Shown here piece by piece: positions 21,076 to 29,402 of a DNA stretch of 64,000 nt. How positions within the stretch are numbered: position 1 is the stretch's first letter; each line of letters starts with the position of its first letter. The notes below the pieces were generated by a model, which saw nothing but the letters and a program-made list of their open reading frames with translations, was not told the DNA's origin and did no database searches. The stretch is taken from the NCBI RefSeq assembly GCF_006716785.1, contig NZ_VFPQ01000001.1, positions 3,844,001 to 3,908,000 on the forward strand. The letters run 5' to 3'. The position numbers and the translations under genes are program-made. The DNA comes from Thermopolyspora flexuosa. GTDB taxonomy: Bacteria > Actinomycetota > Actinomycetes > Streptosporangiales > Streptosporangiaceae.

Positions 21076-21224
21076 CGGACGTACCACTCAGAGCAGATCA
21101 AACAGGGCGTCACGCGCGCCGCACCGACCGGGCGTGCGCGGGCGCCCGCCGGCAGGGGACCCGCCGACCCGACCGGGGCCGGCGGCGACACCGATACGGC
21201 CCACCGGCCGGAAAGGCGTGACCC

Positions 21225-22601
21225 ATGGCCATCAGCGTCTTCGACCTGTTCAAGATCGGCATCGGCCCGTCGAGCTCGCACACCGGCGGCCCCATGGTCG
21301 CCGCGCACCGGTTCGCCCGCCTGCTGCACCGCGAGGGCCTGCTGGACAAGACCCGCCGCGTCCGGGCCGTGCTGTACGGCTCGCTCGGCCTCACCGGCAA
21401 GGGGCACGGCAGCGACAAGGCGGTGCTGCTCGGCCTCGCCGGGGAGACGCCCGAGCGCGTCGACGTCGACACCGCCGACGAGCGGGTGGCCGCGATGCGC
21501 GCCTCCGGCACGGTCCCGCTGCTCGGCACCCACGAGATCCCCTTCGTGGTCGGCGAGGACCTCGTCTTCGAGCGCGGTACCTCGCTCCCCCGCCACCCCA
21601 ACGGTATGCGGTTCTCCGCCCTCGACGGCACGGGTGACGTGCTGCTGGAGAAGGTCTACTACTCGGTCGGCGGCGGCTTCGTGGTCGACGAGAACGCCAC
21701 CGGCCCCGACCGCATCAAGCCCGACGACACGGCCCTGCCGTACCCGTTCACCACCGCGGCCGAGCTGCTCGCCCACTGCGCCGAGACCGGCCTGTCGATC
21801 TCCGGCGTGATGCTGGAGAACGAGCGCGCCTTCGGCCGCGACCCCGGCGAGATCCGCTCCCGCCTGCTCGAGCTGTGGCGGGTGATGACCGAGTGCATCC
21901 GCCGCGGCTGCACCCGCGAGGGCGTGCTCCCCGGCGGCCTCAAGGTCCGCCGCCGCGCCGCGCAGCTCTACCGGCGGCTGCAGAGCGAGGCCCCGGAGAA
22001 GGACCCGCTGCAGACGATGGACTGGGTGAGCCTGTTCGCCCTCGCGGTCAACGAGGAGAACGCCGCGGGCGGCCGGGTCGTCACCGCCCCCACCAACGGC
22101 GCCGCCGGGATCATCCCCGCCGTGCTCAGCTACTACGACCGCTTCGTCCCCGGCTCCGACGACGACGGCATCGTCCGCTTCCTGCTCACCGCGGGCGCGA
22201 TCGGCGTGCTGTTCAAGGAGAACGCGTCGATCTCCGGCGCGGAGGTCGGCTGCCAGGGCGAGGTCGGCTCCGCCTGCTCCATGGCCGCCGCCGGCCTCAC
22301 CGAGGCCCTCGGCGGCACCCCCGAGCAGGTGGAGAACGCCGCCGAGATCGGCATCGAGCACAACCTCGGCCTCACCTGCGACCCCATCGGCGGCCTCGTC
22401 CAGATCCCCTGCATCGAACGCAACGCGGTCGCCTCGGTCAAGGCGATCGCCGCCTCCCGCATCGCCCTCCGCGGCGACGGCCACCACTTCGTCTCCCTGG
22501 ACAAGGCCATCGCCACCATGCGCGCCACCGGCCGCGACATGCTCGACAAGTACAAGGAAACCAGCCGCGGCGGCCTCGCCGTCAACGTCATCGAGTGCTG
22601 A
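21225..22601 (+). CDS. sdaA: L-serine ammonia-lyase, iron-sulfur dependent
   Basis: SdaA deaminates L-serine to pyruvate and ammonia with a [4Fe-4S] cluster. The 458-residue single-chain protein begins with the family signature [20 protein letters not shown]. It carries the cluster cysteines and surrounding motifs in the C-terminal domain ([16 protein letters not shown] and [12 protein letters not shown]) and the glycine-rich [13 protein letters not shown]. The ATG at 21225 has GGAAAGG 8 nt upstream. Placement after gcvTH fits a glycine-serine degradation block. It is the last gene before the lower-GC island. Confidence 0.97.
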   Translation: MAISVFDLFKIGIGPSSSHTGGPMVAAHRFARLLHREGLLDKTRRVRAVLYGSLGLTGKGHGSDKAVLLGLAGETPERVDVDTADERVAAMRASGTVPLLGTHEIPFVVGEDLVFERGTSLPRHPNGMRFSALDGTGDVLLEKVYYSVGGGFVVDENATGPDRIKPDDTALPYPFTTAAELLAHCAETGLSISGVMLENERAFGRDPGEIRSRLLELWRVMTECIRRGCTREGVLPGGLKVRRRAAQLYRRLQSEAPEKDPLQTMDWVSLFALAVNEENAAGGRVVTAPTNGAAGIIPAVLSYYDRFVPGSDDDGIVRFLLTAGAIGVLFKENASISGAEVGCQGEVGSACSMAAAGLTEALGGTPEQVENAAEIGIEHNLGLTCDPIGGLVQIPCIERNAVASVKAIAASRIALRGDGHHFVSLDKAIATMRATGRDMLDKYKETSRGGLAVNVIEC

Positions 22602-23101
22602 GCTGCCGGTGATCGGCTTTCCGGCCTGGGCGGCACCGTCATTTCTCTCATGGGCGGGCGGCGCCCGTGATTCGCGCAAGCGAATGTGGTGTCGGTGCGC
22701 TCGGTGAGGCACCTACCACGTATCCATTCCCCCACCGCCGCATGCCGAAGAACTCTCACAGATCGTCACACGCGCCACGAGATATCCCCGGGCATGACGA
22801 CCGTGGACTGCGTGTTCTGGATCCGCCATTTCATGGCGATGTTCCGTGATCACATCTCTGCGGGCCTGGAACGGAGCCCACGTGATTCACGCGACGGCCT
22901 GGAGGCCCCGAACCGAGGGGAGAGCGTGTCATGGGATTGGTCGATGGAATACAGCCGACGGTAGCAATCGACCGGGAGTCTCGGGCGGCGGGGCATTATA
23001 TATCTGCAGCCTCGTGACCCGGATCATGAAGAATGATATTATGCGGACTCCACGTTTTCCAGGGACGACAGGTTTCGTCTCGACCGCTAGGCTTATTGGC
23101 C
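22602..23101. other. 500 bp AT-richer spacer at the left boundary of the accessory island
   Basis: No credible gene is seen. The base composition drops sharply; around 22995-23045 there are runs such as ATTATATATC and GATATTATG that are very unusual for this genome. A promoter-like pair GTGACC, 17 bp, TATTAT ends near 23041, about 60 bp before the radical SAM gene. Confidence 0.6.
23065..23093 (+). promoter_or_regulatory. Predicted leaderless promoter of the radical SAM gene
   Basis: ACGACA (23065-23070), 17 bp, TAGGCT (23088-23093), then 8 nt to the ATG at 23102. There is no purine-rich ribosome binding site before that ATG, so the message is probably leaderless. Confidence 0.5.
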
Positions 23102-24325
23102 ATGGACGAGTGGCCGCTCACACTCGACGTCGAAGGGCTCATGGCCGCCGGCTGGCGCCCCACACCATTCCGAGAATTCATCTTGAAAATCCACAGTCGA
23201 TGCGACCTCGCCTGCAGTTATTGCTACATGTACAAAATGGCGGATTCGGGCTGGCGGGACCGACCGAAAACCATGTCCTCGGAAATCGTCGCCGCGACGG
23301 CGCAGCGGATCGCGGAGCATGTACAGGCGCACGGCCTACCGAAGATCGAGGTCATCCTGCACGGCGGCGAGCCACTGCTCGCGGGCCCGATGGCGATCCG
23401 CCGCATCGTCACCGGCATACGCTCTGCGGTCGGCGAGCGCACCCGGGTCGCGGTCAGCCTGCAGACCAATGGCCTGCTGCTCGACGCACGCTACCTACGG
23501 CTCTTCGACGAACTCGGCATACAGGTCGGGGTGAGTCTCGACGGCGACGAGGCCGCGCACGACCGCAATCGTCGCCGGGCGGACGGCCGGGGCAGCCACC
23601 GCCGGGTCGTCGAGGCGCTCGGCCTGCTCACCGGGCCGCCCTATCGCCGGGTGTTCGCCGGGCTGCTCTGCACGATCGACCTCAGGAACGATCCGATCGA
23701 CGTCTACGAGGCACTACTCGAGTTCGACCCGCCCACCATCGACTTCCTGCTCCCCCACGGCAACTGGACCATCCCGCCACCCGGCCGCGTCCCGGACGAC
23801 CCTGCCACGCCGTACGCGGACTGGCTGATCGCGGTCTTCAACCGCTGGTACGACACGCCTCACGACGTTCCCCGCGTCCGAATGTTCGACGAGATCATCC
23901 ACCTGCTGCTGGGCGGCGCCTCCACGACCGAGCTGGTGGGCCTCTCGCCGGCCGCGATGGTCGTGGTGGAGACCGACGGCGCCATCGAGCAGACCGACCT
24001 CCTCAAGTCCGCCTACCACGGTGCCGCGGCCACCGGCCTGCATGTCCTGCGCAACTCGTTCGACGATGCGCTGCGCCTGCCCACGATCGTGGCCCGCCAG
24101 ATCGGCCGCGCGGCCCTCGCCGCGCAATGCCGTGCCTGCCGGGTGTCCGCCGTCTGCGGGGGCGGGCTCTACGTGCACCGCTACCGCGCGGGGAGCGGGT
24201 TCGCCAACCCCTCCGTGTACTGCCCGGACCTGTTCCGCCTCATCGCGCATATCAGGAGCCGCGTCGCGGCCGACCTCGCCGTCGCACGGAACCCATCTTC
24301 GAGGAGCGCCGATGAAACCGCGTGA
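23102..24325 (+). CDS. fxsB: FxsB-family radical SAM/SPASM cyclophane-forming peptide maturase
   Basis: This 407-residue protein has the radical SAM cluster motif CDLACSYC (Cys34, Cys38, Cys41). The GGEP motif follows (ILHGGEPLL), then the SLQTNG strand and a C-terminal SPASM-like Cys set (CRACRVSAVCGGG...CPDL). These are typical of the FxsB/YhhB-type enzymes that join an aromatic residue to a residue two positions on, making three-residue cyclophanes in RiPP precursors. Family knowledge pairs it with FxSxx-COOH precursors; such a peptide is encoded at 28367. ATG 23102 is chosen because upstream in-frame codons lie inside the promoter. It overlaps the next gene by 14 bp, so the two enzymes are made together. 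The hydroxylase-like extension of FxsBH forms is absent here. Confidence 0.9.
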   Translation: MDEWPLTLDVEGLMAAGWRPTPFREFILKIHSRCDLACSYCYMYKMADSGWRDRPKTMSSEIVAATAQRIAEHVQAHGLPKIEVILHGGEPLLAGPMAIRRIVTGIRSAVGERTRVAVSLQTNGLLLDARYLRLFDELGIQVGVSLDGDEAAHDRNRRRADGRGSHRRVVEALGLLTGPPYRRVFAGLLCTIDLRNDPIDVYEALLEFDPPTIDFLLPHGNWTIPPPGRVPDDPATPYADWLIAVFNRWYDTPHDVPRVRMFDEIIHLLLGGASTTELVGLSPAAMVVVETDGAIEQTDLLKSAYHGAAATGLHVLRNSFDDALRLPTIVARQIGRAALAAQCRACRVSAVCGGGLYVHRYRAGSGFANPSVYCPDLFRLIAHIRSRVAADLAVARNPSSRSADETA

Positions 24326-25640
24326 GCATCGCATCCCGGTTCGGATGTTCGCCGAACTCGCCGACGGAGGTGGCGGACCGTCCGCCGTCGCCCAGCTCGC
24401 CGCGGCGCAACACAGCAAACACGTGCTCCTCGTGCGCGGTGTGGTGGAGGCGGCGAAGGCGGTGGGCCATCCCGACGCCGGGATGGCCCGCCGCGCCTAC
24501 GACCTGCTCGCCGCCATCCAGAGCCGGGACGACGACGCCGTCGACACGGTCCTGCGGCACCCCTCCGTCGGGGCCTGGTCGCGGGACACCATCAACGCGC
24601 TCCGCGAAAGGCGCCCCGGTGCCACTCCCCGCGGGCTCGCCGCCCTCGCAGCGGCCGCGGCGATTCGATCGGGCACAGAGTGCGAGGTCGACGTACCGGC
24701 GGTCGAGGGCGTGGTGACCCTTCCCTCGCTCGGCCAGGCGGTGCTGCCGCCCACCGCTACCGAGGCGACGGTGCACAGCAGGGCAGACGGTGCCGAAGTC
24801 TCCGGAGCCGGAGTGATCGTGACGATCCCGGCAGACCCGAGCCGGGACGGCCCGGGATGGCGTGGGCTGCGCACGGTCTCCGCCGAGGCCGACGGCGTGC
24901 CGCTGCGCCTCGTCATCGACGACCTCGATCCGTACCGCATGCCCGGCGCCGCGAACATGGGTGGCCGGCTGAGCGGCGGCGATGTCGCGCGCTGGCAGGA
25001 GACGCTGCAGGCGGCGTGGCGGCTACTCGTGCGACACCATCGCACCGTCGCCGACGAGGTGCGGACCGCGATCAGCGTGCTCACACCGCTACGTACGCCA
25101 CCCGCGGGCGGCCAGTCGAGCGCTACCTCGCGCGAGACCTTCGGCTGCGTGGCGTTGTCGACACCGCCCGATCCAGCCGCTTTCGCGGTCACTCTCACCC
25201 ACGAGACGCAGCACGCCAAGCTCTCGGCCCTGCTCGATATCGTCCCGCTGACCGAGCCCGATGACGGGTCCCGCCACTACGCACCCTGGCGCGAGGACCC
25301 TCGCCCCATACCCGGCCTGCTCCAGGGCGCCTACGCCTATTTAGGTGTGACCGACTTCTGGCGACGGCAGCGCCGGATCGAGACCGGCCGTGCCGAGCTC
25401 GAGGCGAGCGCGGAGTTCTGCCGCTGGCGTGAGGGCGCGTACCTGGTGACACGCACGCTCATGCGCAGCGGGCGGCTGACCCCAGAGGGCGAGGCGTTCA
25501 CCGCCCGCATGGCCCAGCGGCTCAAGCTCTGGGCGGACGAGCCGGTCTCGACCGCCGCCCGTGAGCTGGCCCGGCGGCGAGCTGAGCGGCACCGGGCGCG
25601 CTGGCGCGAACGCAACGGCATGGAGCCGGACGCCCCATGA
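24312..25640 (+). CDS. HExxH-type (2-oxoglutarate-dependent) peptide beta-hydroxylase-like protein
   Basis: This 442-residue protein has one clear metal-binding motif, LTHETQHAKL (His297-His301), followed by a conserved-looking block YAPWREDPRPIPGLLQGAYAYLGV. This layout matches the domain first named the HExxH motif domain, found beside radical SAM peptide maturases; members are now annotated as aKG-HExxH-type peptide beta-hydroxylases. The N-terminal 250 residues contain a possible substrate-binding region. In many related systems this part is fused to FxsB and has lost the motif; here it is separate and intact, so catalytic activity is likely. GAGGAGCG precedes the ATG. It ends 11 bp from the convergent STAND gene. 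Zinc peptidase activity is the less likely alternative. Confidence 0.8.
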   Translation: MKPREHRIPVRMFAELADGGGGPSAVAQLAAAQHSKHVLLVRGVVEAAKAVGHPDAGMARRAYDLLAAIQSRDDDAVDTVLRHPSVGAWSRDTINALRERRPGATPRGLAALAAAAAIRSGTECEVDVPAVEGVVTLPSLGQAVLPPTATEATVHSRADGAEVSGAGVIVTIPADPSRDGPGWRGLRTVSAEADGVPLRLVIDDLDPYRMPGAANMGGRLSGGDVARWQETLQAAWRLLVRHHRTVADEVRTAISVLTPLRTPPAGGQSSATSRETFGCVALSTPPDPAAFAVTLTHETQHAKLSALLDIVPLTEPDDGSRHYAPWREDPRPIPGLLQGAYAYLGVTDFWRRQRRIETGRAELEASAEFCRWREGAYLVTRTLMRSGRLTPEGEAFTARMAQRLKLWADEPVSTAARELARRRAERHRARWRERNGMEPDAP

Positions 25641-25651
25641 CGCCCTGGCGC

Positions 25652-28189
25652 TCAGACGGCGGGCGGGTCGAAGTCAAAGTCGAGCCGCCGGTTGCTACGC
25701 GCCACCTCCGTGTCAGGGTGACCGGGGCCCAGCACCCGCTCGTACCGAGTGATGGTGTCGGTGAGCAGCTCCTCGGCGCGCCTCACCTCGCCCAGCGCGC
25801 GCATGTCGATGGCGAGGTTGGTGGCGCAGGCGAGGGTGAGCGGGTGAGCGGCGCCCAGCAGGTCACGCAGCATCTCCAGTGTCGCGTCGCCCAGCTCACA
25901 GGCCAAGGCGACCTCACCGAGCTCGGCCAAGTCGCTAGCGAGGTTGATCGCGCAGGTGAGCGAGTAGGGGTGCTTCCGGCTGAGGCTGACGTCGAACCCT
26001 GCAAGGCATTTCTCGTTGAGCGCGCGGGCCTCCGTCGCCTTGCCGGTTACCCGGAGCAGCAGGGCGAGGTTCAACTCGGAACCGAAGGTGAACGGGTGGT
26101 TTCGGCCGTACGTCCGGGCGAAGCGCTCGGCAGAGTCGCGCAGCAGCTCGAGCGCCTCGCTGAGCTCGCCCCTGGTGCGCTGGACGTTCGCAAGACACGT
26201 CGCCGCGGCGAGGGCGTCGGGATGGTCGCGACCGAACCGACGTTCCACTCGTGAATAGGTTTGCCGAGCGAGTTCGTACGCCTCGTCGATCTGCCCGGCC
26301 CGACGCTTGGCGATGGAAAGGTCGTTGGCGGTTCGCAGCGTCCAGGGATGATCAGCACCGAGCTCCTGGATGCCGAACTCGTAGGCGTCCTCTCCGATGT
26401 CGCAAGCGGCGAAGTAGTTACCGCGGAGCCGTACCACGCGGGCGAGGTTGGTCCATGCGATCAGCACCGCCTGTTTGTCGAGCCGCACCCCGCGCCGCTG
26501 CAGGTTGTAGGCGTCCTGCTGCAGCTCGTGGGCCTTGGCGTAGTCGCCGAGGAGCATGTAGTCCACCGCGAGGTTGTTCATCGCCCGGGCGGTCCGGCGG
26601 TGGTCCGGGCCGAACACCTGCCGATGGCGGCTCAGCGACTCGATGTCGTGCTTTAGCGCGTCGGCGAAGTCGCCGCGCTGCCGGAGGTCGCCGCCGAAGC
26701 TGTTGGACAGCAGAAGCGTCTCCTCATGGTCTCGGCCCAACACGTGGCGCATCCGGTCCAGCGTTACACGATTCAGCTCGAACGAGCGCCGATAATCCCC
26801 GAGCTCGCGCAACACCGTGCCGAGGTGCCGCTGTCCCACGAGCACGAGCCAGTTGTTGTCTCCGCTATCGCTCTTCCACTGCGTGACCATGCCCTGAACC
26901 AGGTCACGGGCGGACTGGTACTGCCCGGAGGAGTAGAGGTAGCGCACGATGTTCAGCGCGAACTTCCGAATGCGCTCGTCCCGGCACACCGCGACCTCGG
27001 CGGGGGTCACGTGGGCGAGCAGCTCCGCGTAGCGCGGCCAGTCGGCGTTGTCCTCGCTGCGCAGCGGGGCCTCCGCCGCCGCCAGCAGCAGGTGTACCTC
27101 GTGCCGGAAGGACCGACGCTCCTCCTCGGTGAGCTCGGCACGCAGCAGCGCCTGTACCAGCCGGTGCACCTGGAGGGTCCGGCTCTCGGAGTCGATCCGG
27201 ACCAGCGCGAAGCGGCCCAGCTCCCGGATCGTCTTGCTAAGCAGGATCGGATCGGCGAGCAGCCTGGCCAGCCGAGAGTCGGCGGCGAACTCCTCCGGCA
27301 GCATGCTGAAGACGTCCCGGGGAATCGGCTCCGGTCCGAAGAATGCGCAGCAATGCAGAAGTTCCAGCGCCTCGGGGAGCCGTTGCGCGATCTGGGCCAC
27401 CGACAGCGACCACGCGGCCGTCACGGAGAGGGGGTAGTCGGCCGCCTTGTTCGCATCGAGGAGCTGCGTCGCCCGCTCCTTGAGCAGCCGCAGGTATTCG
27501 TCGACCGACATCGCGGTCTCCGCCTGCAGTGCGCCGGCCTGCTCCAGCGCGAGTGGGAGGTCACCGAGCTCCTCGGCGAGTCGGTCTGCGTCCTCGACGG
27601 TGAAGGTGCGGGGAGCCCGCTTGCGAAGGAACTCGATGCTCTCTTCCCGCGTGAAGACGTCGACCGCCACGGTGTCGACCACGCCCTGCCAAGCGTGGTT
27701 GCGGGACGTGATGAGCACGTGACCCGGACCGTGCGGAAGCACGTCCTGAATGTCCTCCGGACGGTCTGCGTTGTCGAATATCAGCAGCCATTTCTCGTAC
27801 GGCTTGCCGCGCCGCAGTGCGTCCAGCACGGCGGTGACGGCGTCCTCGATGCCGGTCGCGGTGGCGTTGGGCAGCCCGAGGTGCGGCGCGAGGGCGGCGA
27901 GCGCGGAGCGCACCAGGATCGGCTGATCTGCCGGGATCCACCAGACAAGGTCGTACTCGTGCCCGTACCGGTACGCGTACTCGATCGTGACCTGGGTCTT
28001 GCCGACACCGCCGAACCCGTGCAGCGCGTGTGGCACGACGGCGGTGACGTCTGAGCCGATCGTGTCGTGCAGCCTCTCGAGAAGCTCCTCGCGACCCGTG
28101 AAGTTCTTGTTCCGCTGGGGAATCCTACCCCAGACCTGAGGTTGCCGCCCGGGTAGACGGGGAGAACTCAAAGAGTCCGCCACAGACAT
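25652..28189 (-). CDS. FxSxx-COOH system NB-ARC/tetratricopeptide repeat protein (STAND ATPase)
   Basis: This 845-residue protein has a short N-terminus ending in RNKNFTGREELLERL. An NB-ARC ATPase follows, with P-loop GFGGVGKTQ (residues 58-66), Walker B KWLLIFDNAD (about 135), the CGPL-like LGDLPLALEQAGAL and a winged-helix region. From about residue 380 to the end there are roughly ten TPR units of the 42-residue bacterial STAND type, with repeated elements such as LGDYAKAHELQQDAYNL and LRDSAERFARTYGRNHPFT. Such proteins are regularly encoded next to FxsA/FxsB genes; their role is unproved and may be sensing or control of the peptide. The gene is convergent with the HExxH gene and divergent from the precursor, with 177 bp between the two starts. 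There is no separate effector domain such as TIR or protease. Confidence 0.88.
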   Translation of the reverse strand: MSVADSLSSPRLPGRQPQVWGRIPQRNKNFTGREELLERLHDTIGSDVTAVVPHALHGFGGVGKTQVTIEYAYRYGHEYDLVWWIPADQPILVRSALAALAPHLGLPNATATGIEDAVTAVLDALRRGKPYEKWLLIFDNADRPEDIQDVLPHGPGHVLITSRNHAWQGVVDTVAVDVFTREESIEFLRKRAPRTFTVEDADRLAEELGDLPLALEQAGALQAETAMSVDEYLRLLKERATQLLDANKAADYPLSVTAAWSLSVAQIAQRLPEALELLHCCAFFGPEPIPRDVFSMLPEEFAADSRLARLLADPILLSKTIRELGRFALVRIDSESRTLQVHRLVQALLRAELTEEERRSFRHEVHLLLAAAEAPLRSEDNADWPRYAELLAHVTPAEVAVCRDERIRKFALNIVRYLYSSGQYQSARDLVQGMVTQWKSDSGDNNWLVLVGQRHLGTVLRELGDYRRSFELNRVTLDRMRHVLGRDHEETLLLSNSFGGDLRQRGDFADALKHDIESLSRHRQVFGPDHRRTARAMNNLAVDYMLLGDYAKAHELQQDAYNLQRRGVRLDKQAVLIAWTNLARVVRLRGNYFAACDIGEDAYEFGIQELGADHPWTLRTANDLSIAKRRAGQIDEAYELARQTYSRVERRFGRDHPDALAAATCLANVQRTRGELSEALELLRDSAERFARTYGRNHPFTFGSELNLALLLRVTGKATEARALNEKCLAGFDVSLSRKHPYSLTCAINLASDLAELGEVALACELGDATLEMLRDLLGAAHPLTLACATNLAIDMRALGEVRRAEELLTDTITRYERVLGPGHPDTEVARSNRRLDFDFDPPAV

Positions 28190-28366
28190 GTAACCGCCTC
28201 TCTCGTGAAATGCCGAGGCCAGCTTGATCGCCGCGCCACTCCGAGGGATATCAACGATGTTCCCATCAGGCCGTACTGAGAATCGTAACGGTCTCGGTAC
28301 GGAAGCGGATCATCTCATCCAATATCGGCCTAAGAGTTTAGGGCGTCTAAGAGCTAAGGTGGTGTC
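28190..28366. promoter_or_regulatory. Divergent control region between the NB-ARC/TPR gene and the precursor gene
   Basis: This 177-bp spacer must carry promoters in both directions. On the plus strand AT-rich words such as AATATC and TTTAGG occur between 28318 and 28345. The ribosome binding site AAGGTGG lies 5 nt before the precursor ATG. I cannot assign the boxes securely. Confidence 0.4.
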
Positions 28367-28582
28367 ATGTCTGACGAGACCGTGGGTGGAGGCCTGCTCG
28401 ATGTCGCCGGGCTTAGCCTCCGTGATCTGGATCGGATCGATCGTCCGGTTCTCCGCCGCGCGATACAGCGCATTGTCGACGTCAAGGATACCGGACCGGT
28501 GGCGGGATTCAGTGCACACGTGGAGGACGACGAGTTACCCCAAACAGGGGAATTTCGGTCATCTGATCACGCCAAAACTTGA
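28367..28582 (+). CDS. fxsA: FxsA-like cyclophane RiPP precursor peptide with extended C-terminus
   Basis: This 71-residue peptide has the leader pattern of the FxSxx-COOH family: GLLDVAGLSLRDLDRIDRPV, then a helix RAIQRI, then DTGPVAGF. In typical family members the chain stops a few residues after that Phe (F-x-S-x-x). Here the corresponding site reads FSAHV and is followed by 19 more residues, which contain a second candidate motif, FRSSD, four residues before the true C-terminus (HAKT). So either the core has moved or two cores are present. The start has a good ribosome binding site (AAGGTGG). Codon use has lower GC3 than the core genome, matching the rest of the island. It is transcribed away from the NB-ARC/TPR gene. 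Confidence 0.75.
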   Translation: MSDETVGGGLLDVAGLSLRDLDRIDRPVLRRAIQRIVDVKDTGPVAGFSAHVEDDELPQTGEFRSSDHAKT

Positions 28583-29402
28583 CATAGCGCTGGCCCATAT
28601 GGGAAATAGAAGCTTCGAGACGGATCGTTTCCGGGCCGTCAGAGCAGCTCAGCGGACGAGACGGACAGGCGCTTGGTCGACCGGCTCCGCAGGGGAATCG
28701 CACACCTTGCCTCGGTGTCAGCACGTGCAGGGGCAGACCGCCCACTGGCGAGCGACCGAGCGATCGCTGCGCTGTGCGGTTCGGTTCCTCATCCATCGAC
28801 CACCACCCACAGGCGCGCGGGGTGTAGGCCGCCGAGATCCGGGACGCCGTCGGCCTCCGCCGTCGGCTGCGGAGGCTTGGGAAGAACGCGTCGGCCGTTT
28901 CCCACGATGTCCATCCCCTTTTCGCTTCCGGCACCCCAAACCAGCACCACGACGACTTTCTTGCCGACGCCCTGCGGGTAGATGGGAAGGGCCCACAGAT
29001 GGCGATCTCCCGATGGTGGCGGATGGGTATGGCGGGCGTCCCTCGCAACCGACTGTCGGCCAGTTGTCGTCCACCACCTGCGAGTGGCGCCCATCCCCTC
29101 GTGCTCACCGAGCCCCGACCACTTGATGTAGGCGCTGAACATGGTGGACAGGCGGCGAATGGGCGGCATACGAAGCCGGCAGCGATCCTCGAGGGGATGA
29201 CGATGCGCCCGCTCCTGTCTGTGGGCCGCAAACGCCGTGAACTGAGGACGCGGCTCCCATCCTGGGTGGACGGCACGGTACGGAACGCGAAGGAAGAGAC
29301 GTGCCGTTCCCTGACACAGCGCCTGAACAGGTGGAACGTCTCGATTGTCCTGGGTGCTGACACGGGGTTGTGCGCCGTACTGCAACGCAGGATGGTGGGC
29401 TC
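28583..29402. other. 820 bp with no assignable gene; coding-like minus-strand frame
   Basis: No frame gives a protein I recognise. On the minus strand a frame is open from 29385 to a stop at 28789. Its last 60 codons look genuinely coding (about 75% GC3, with a beta-strand-like KKVVVVLVWGAG and a hydrophobic RLWVVVDG end). The upstream part looks random. A decayed gene, for example the TIR-like FxsC that often accompanies FxsA/FxsB, is possible but no FxsC motif is seen. The plus strand near 29380-29402 must hold the start signals of the next gene. Confidence 0.35.
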
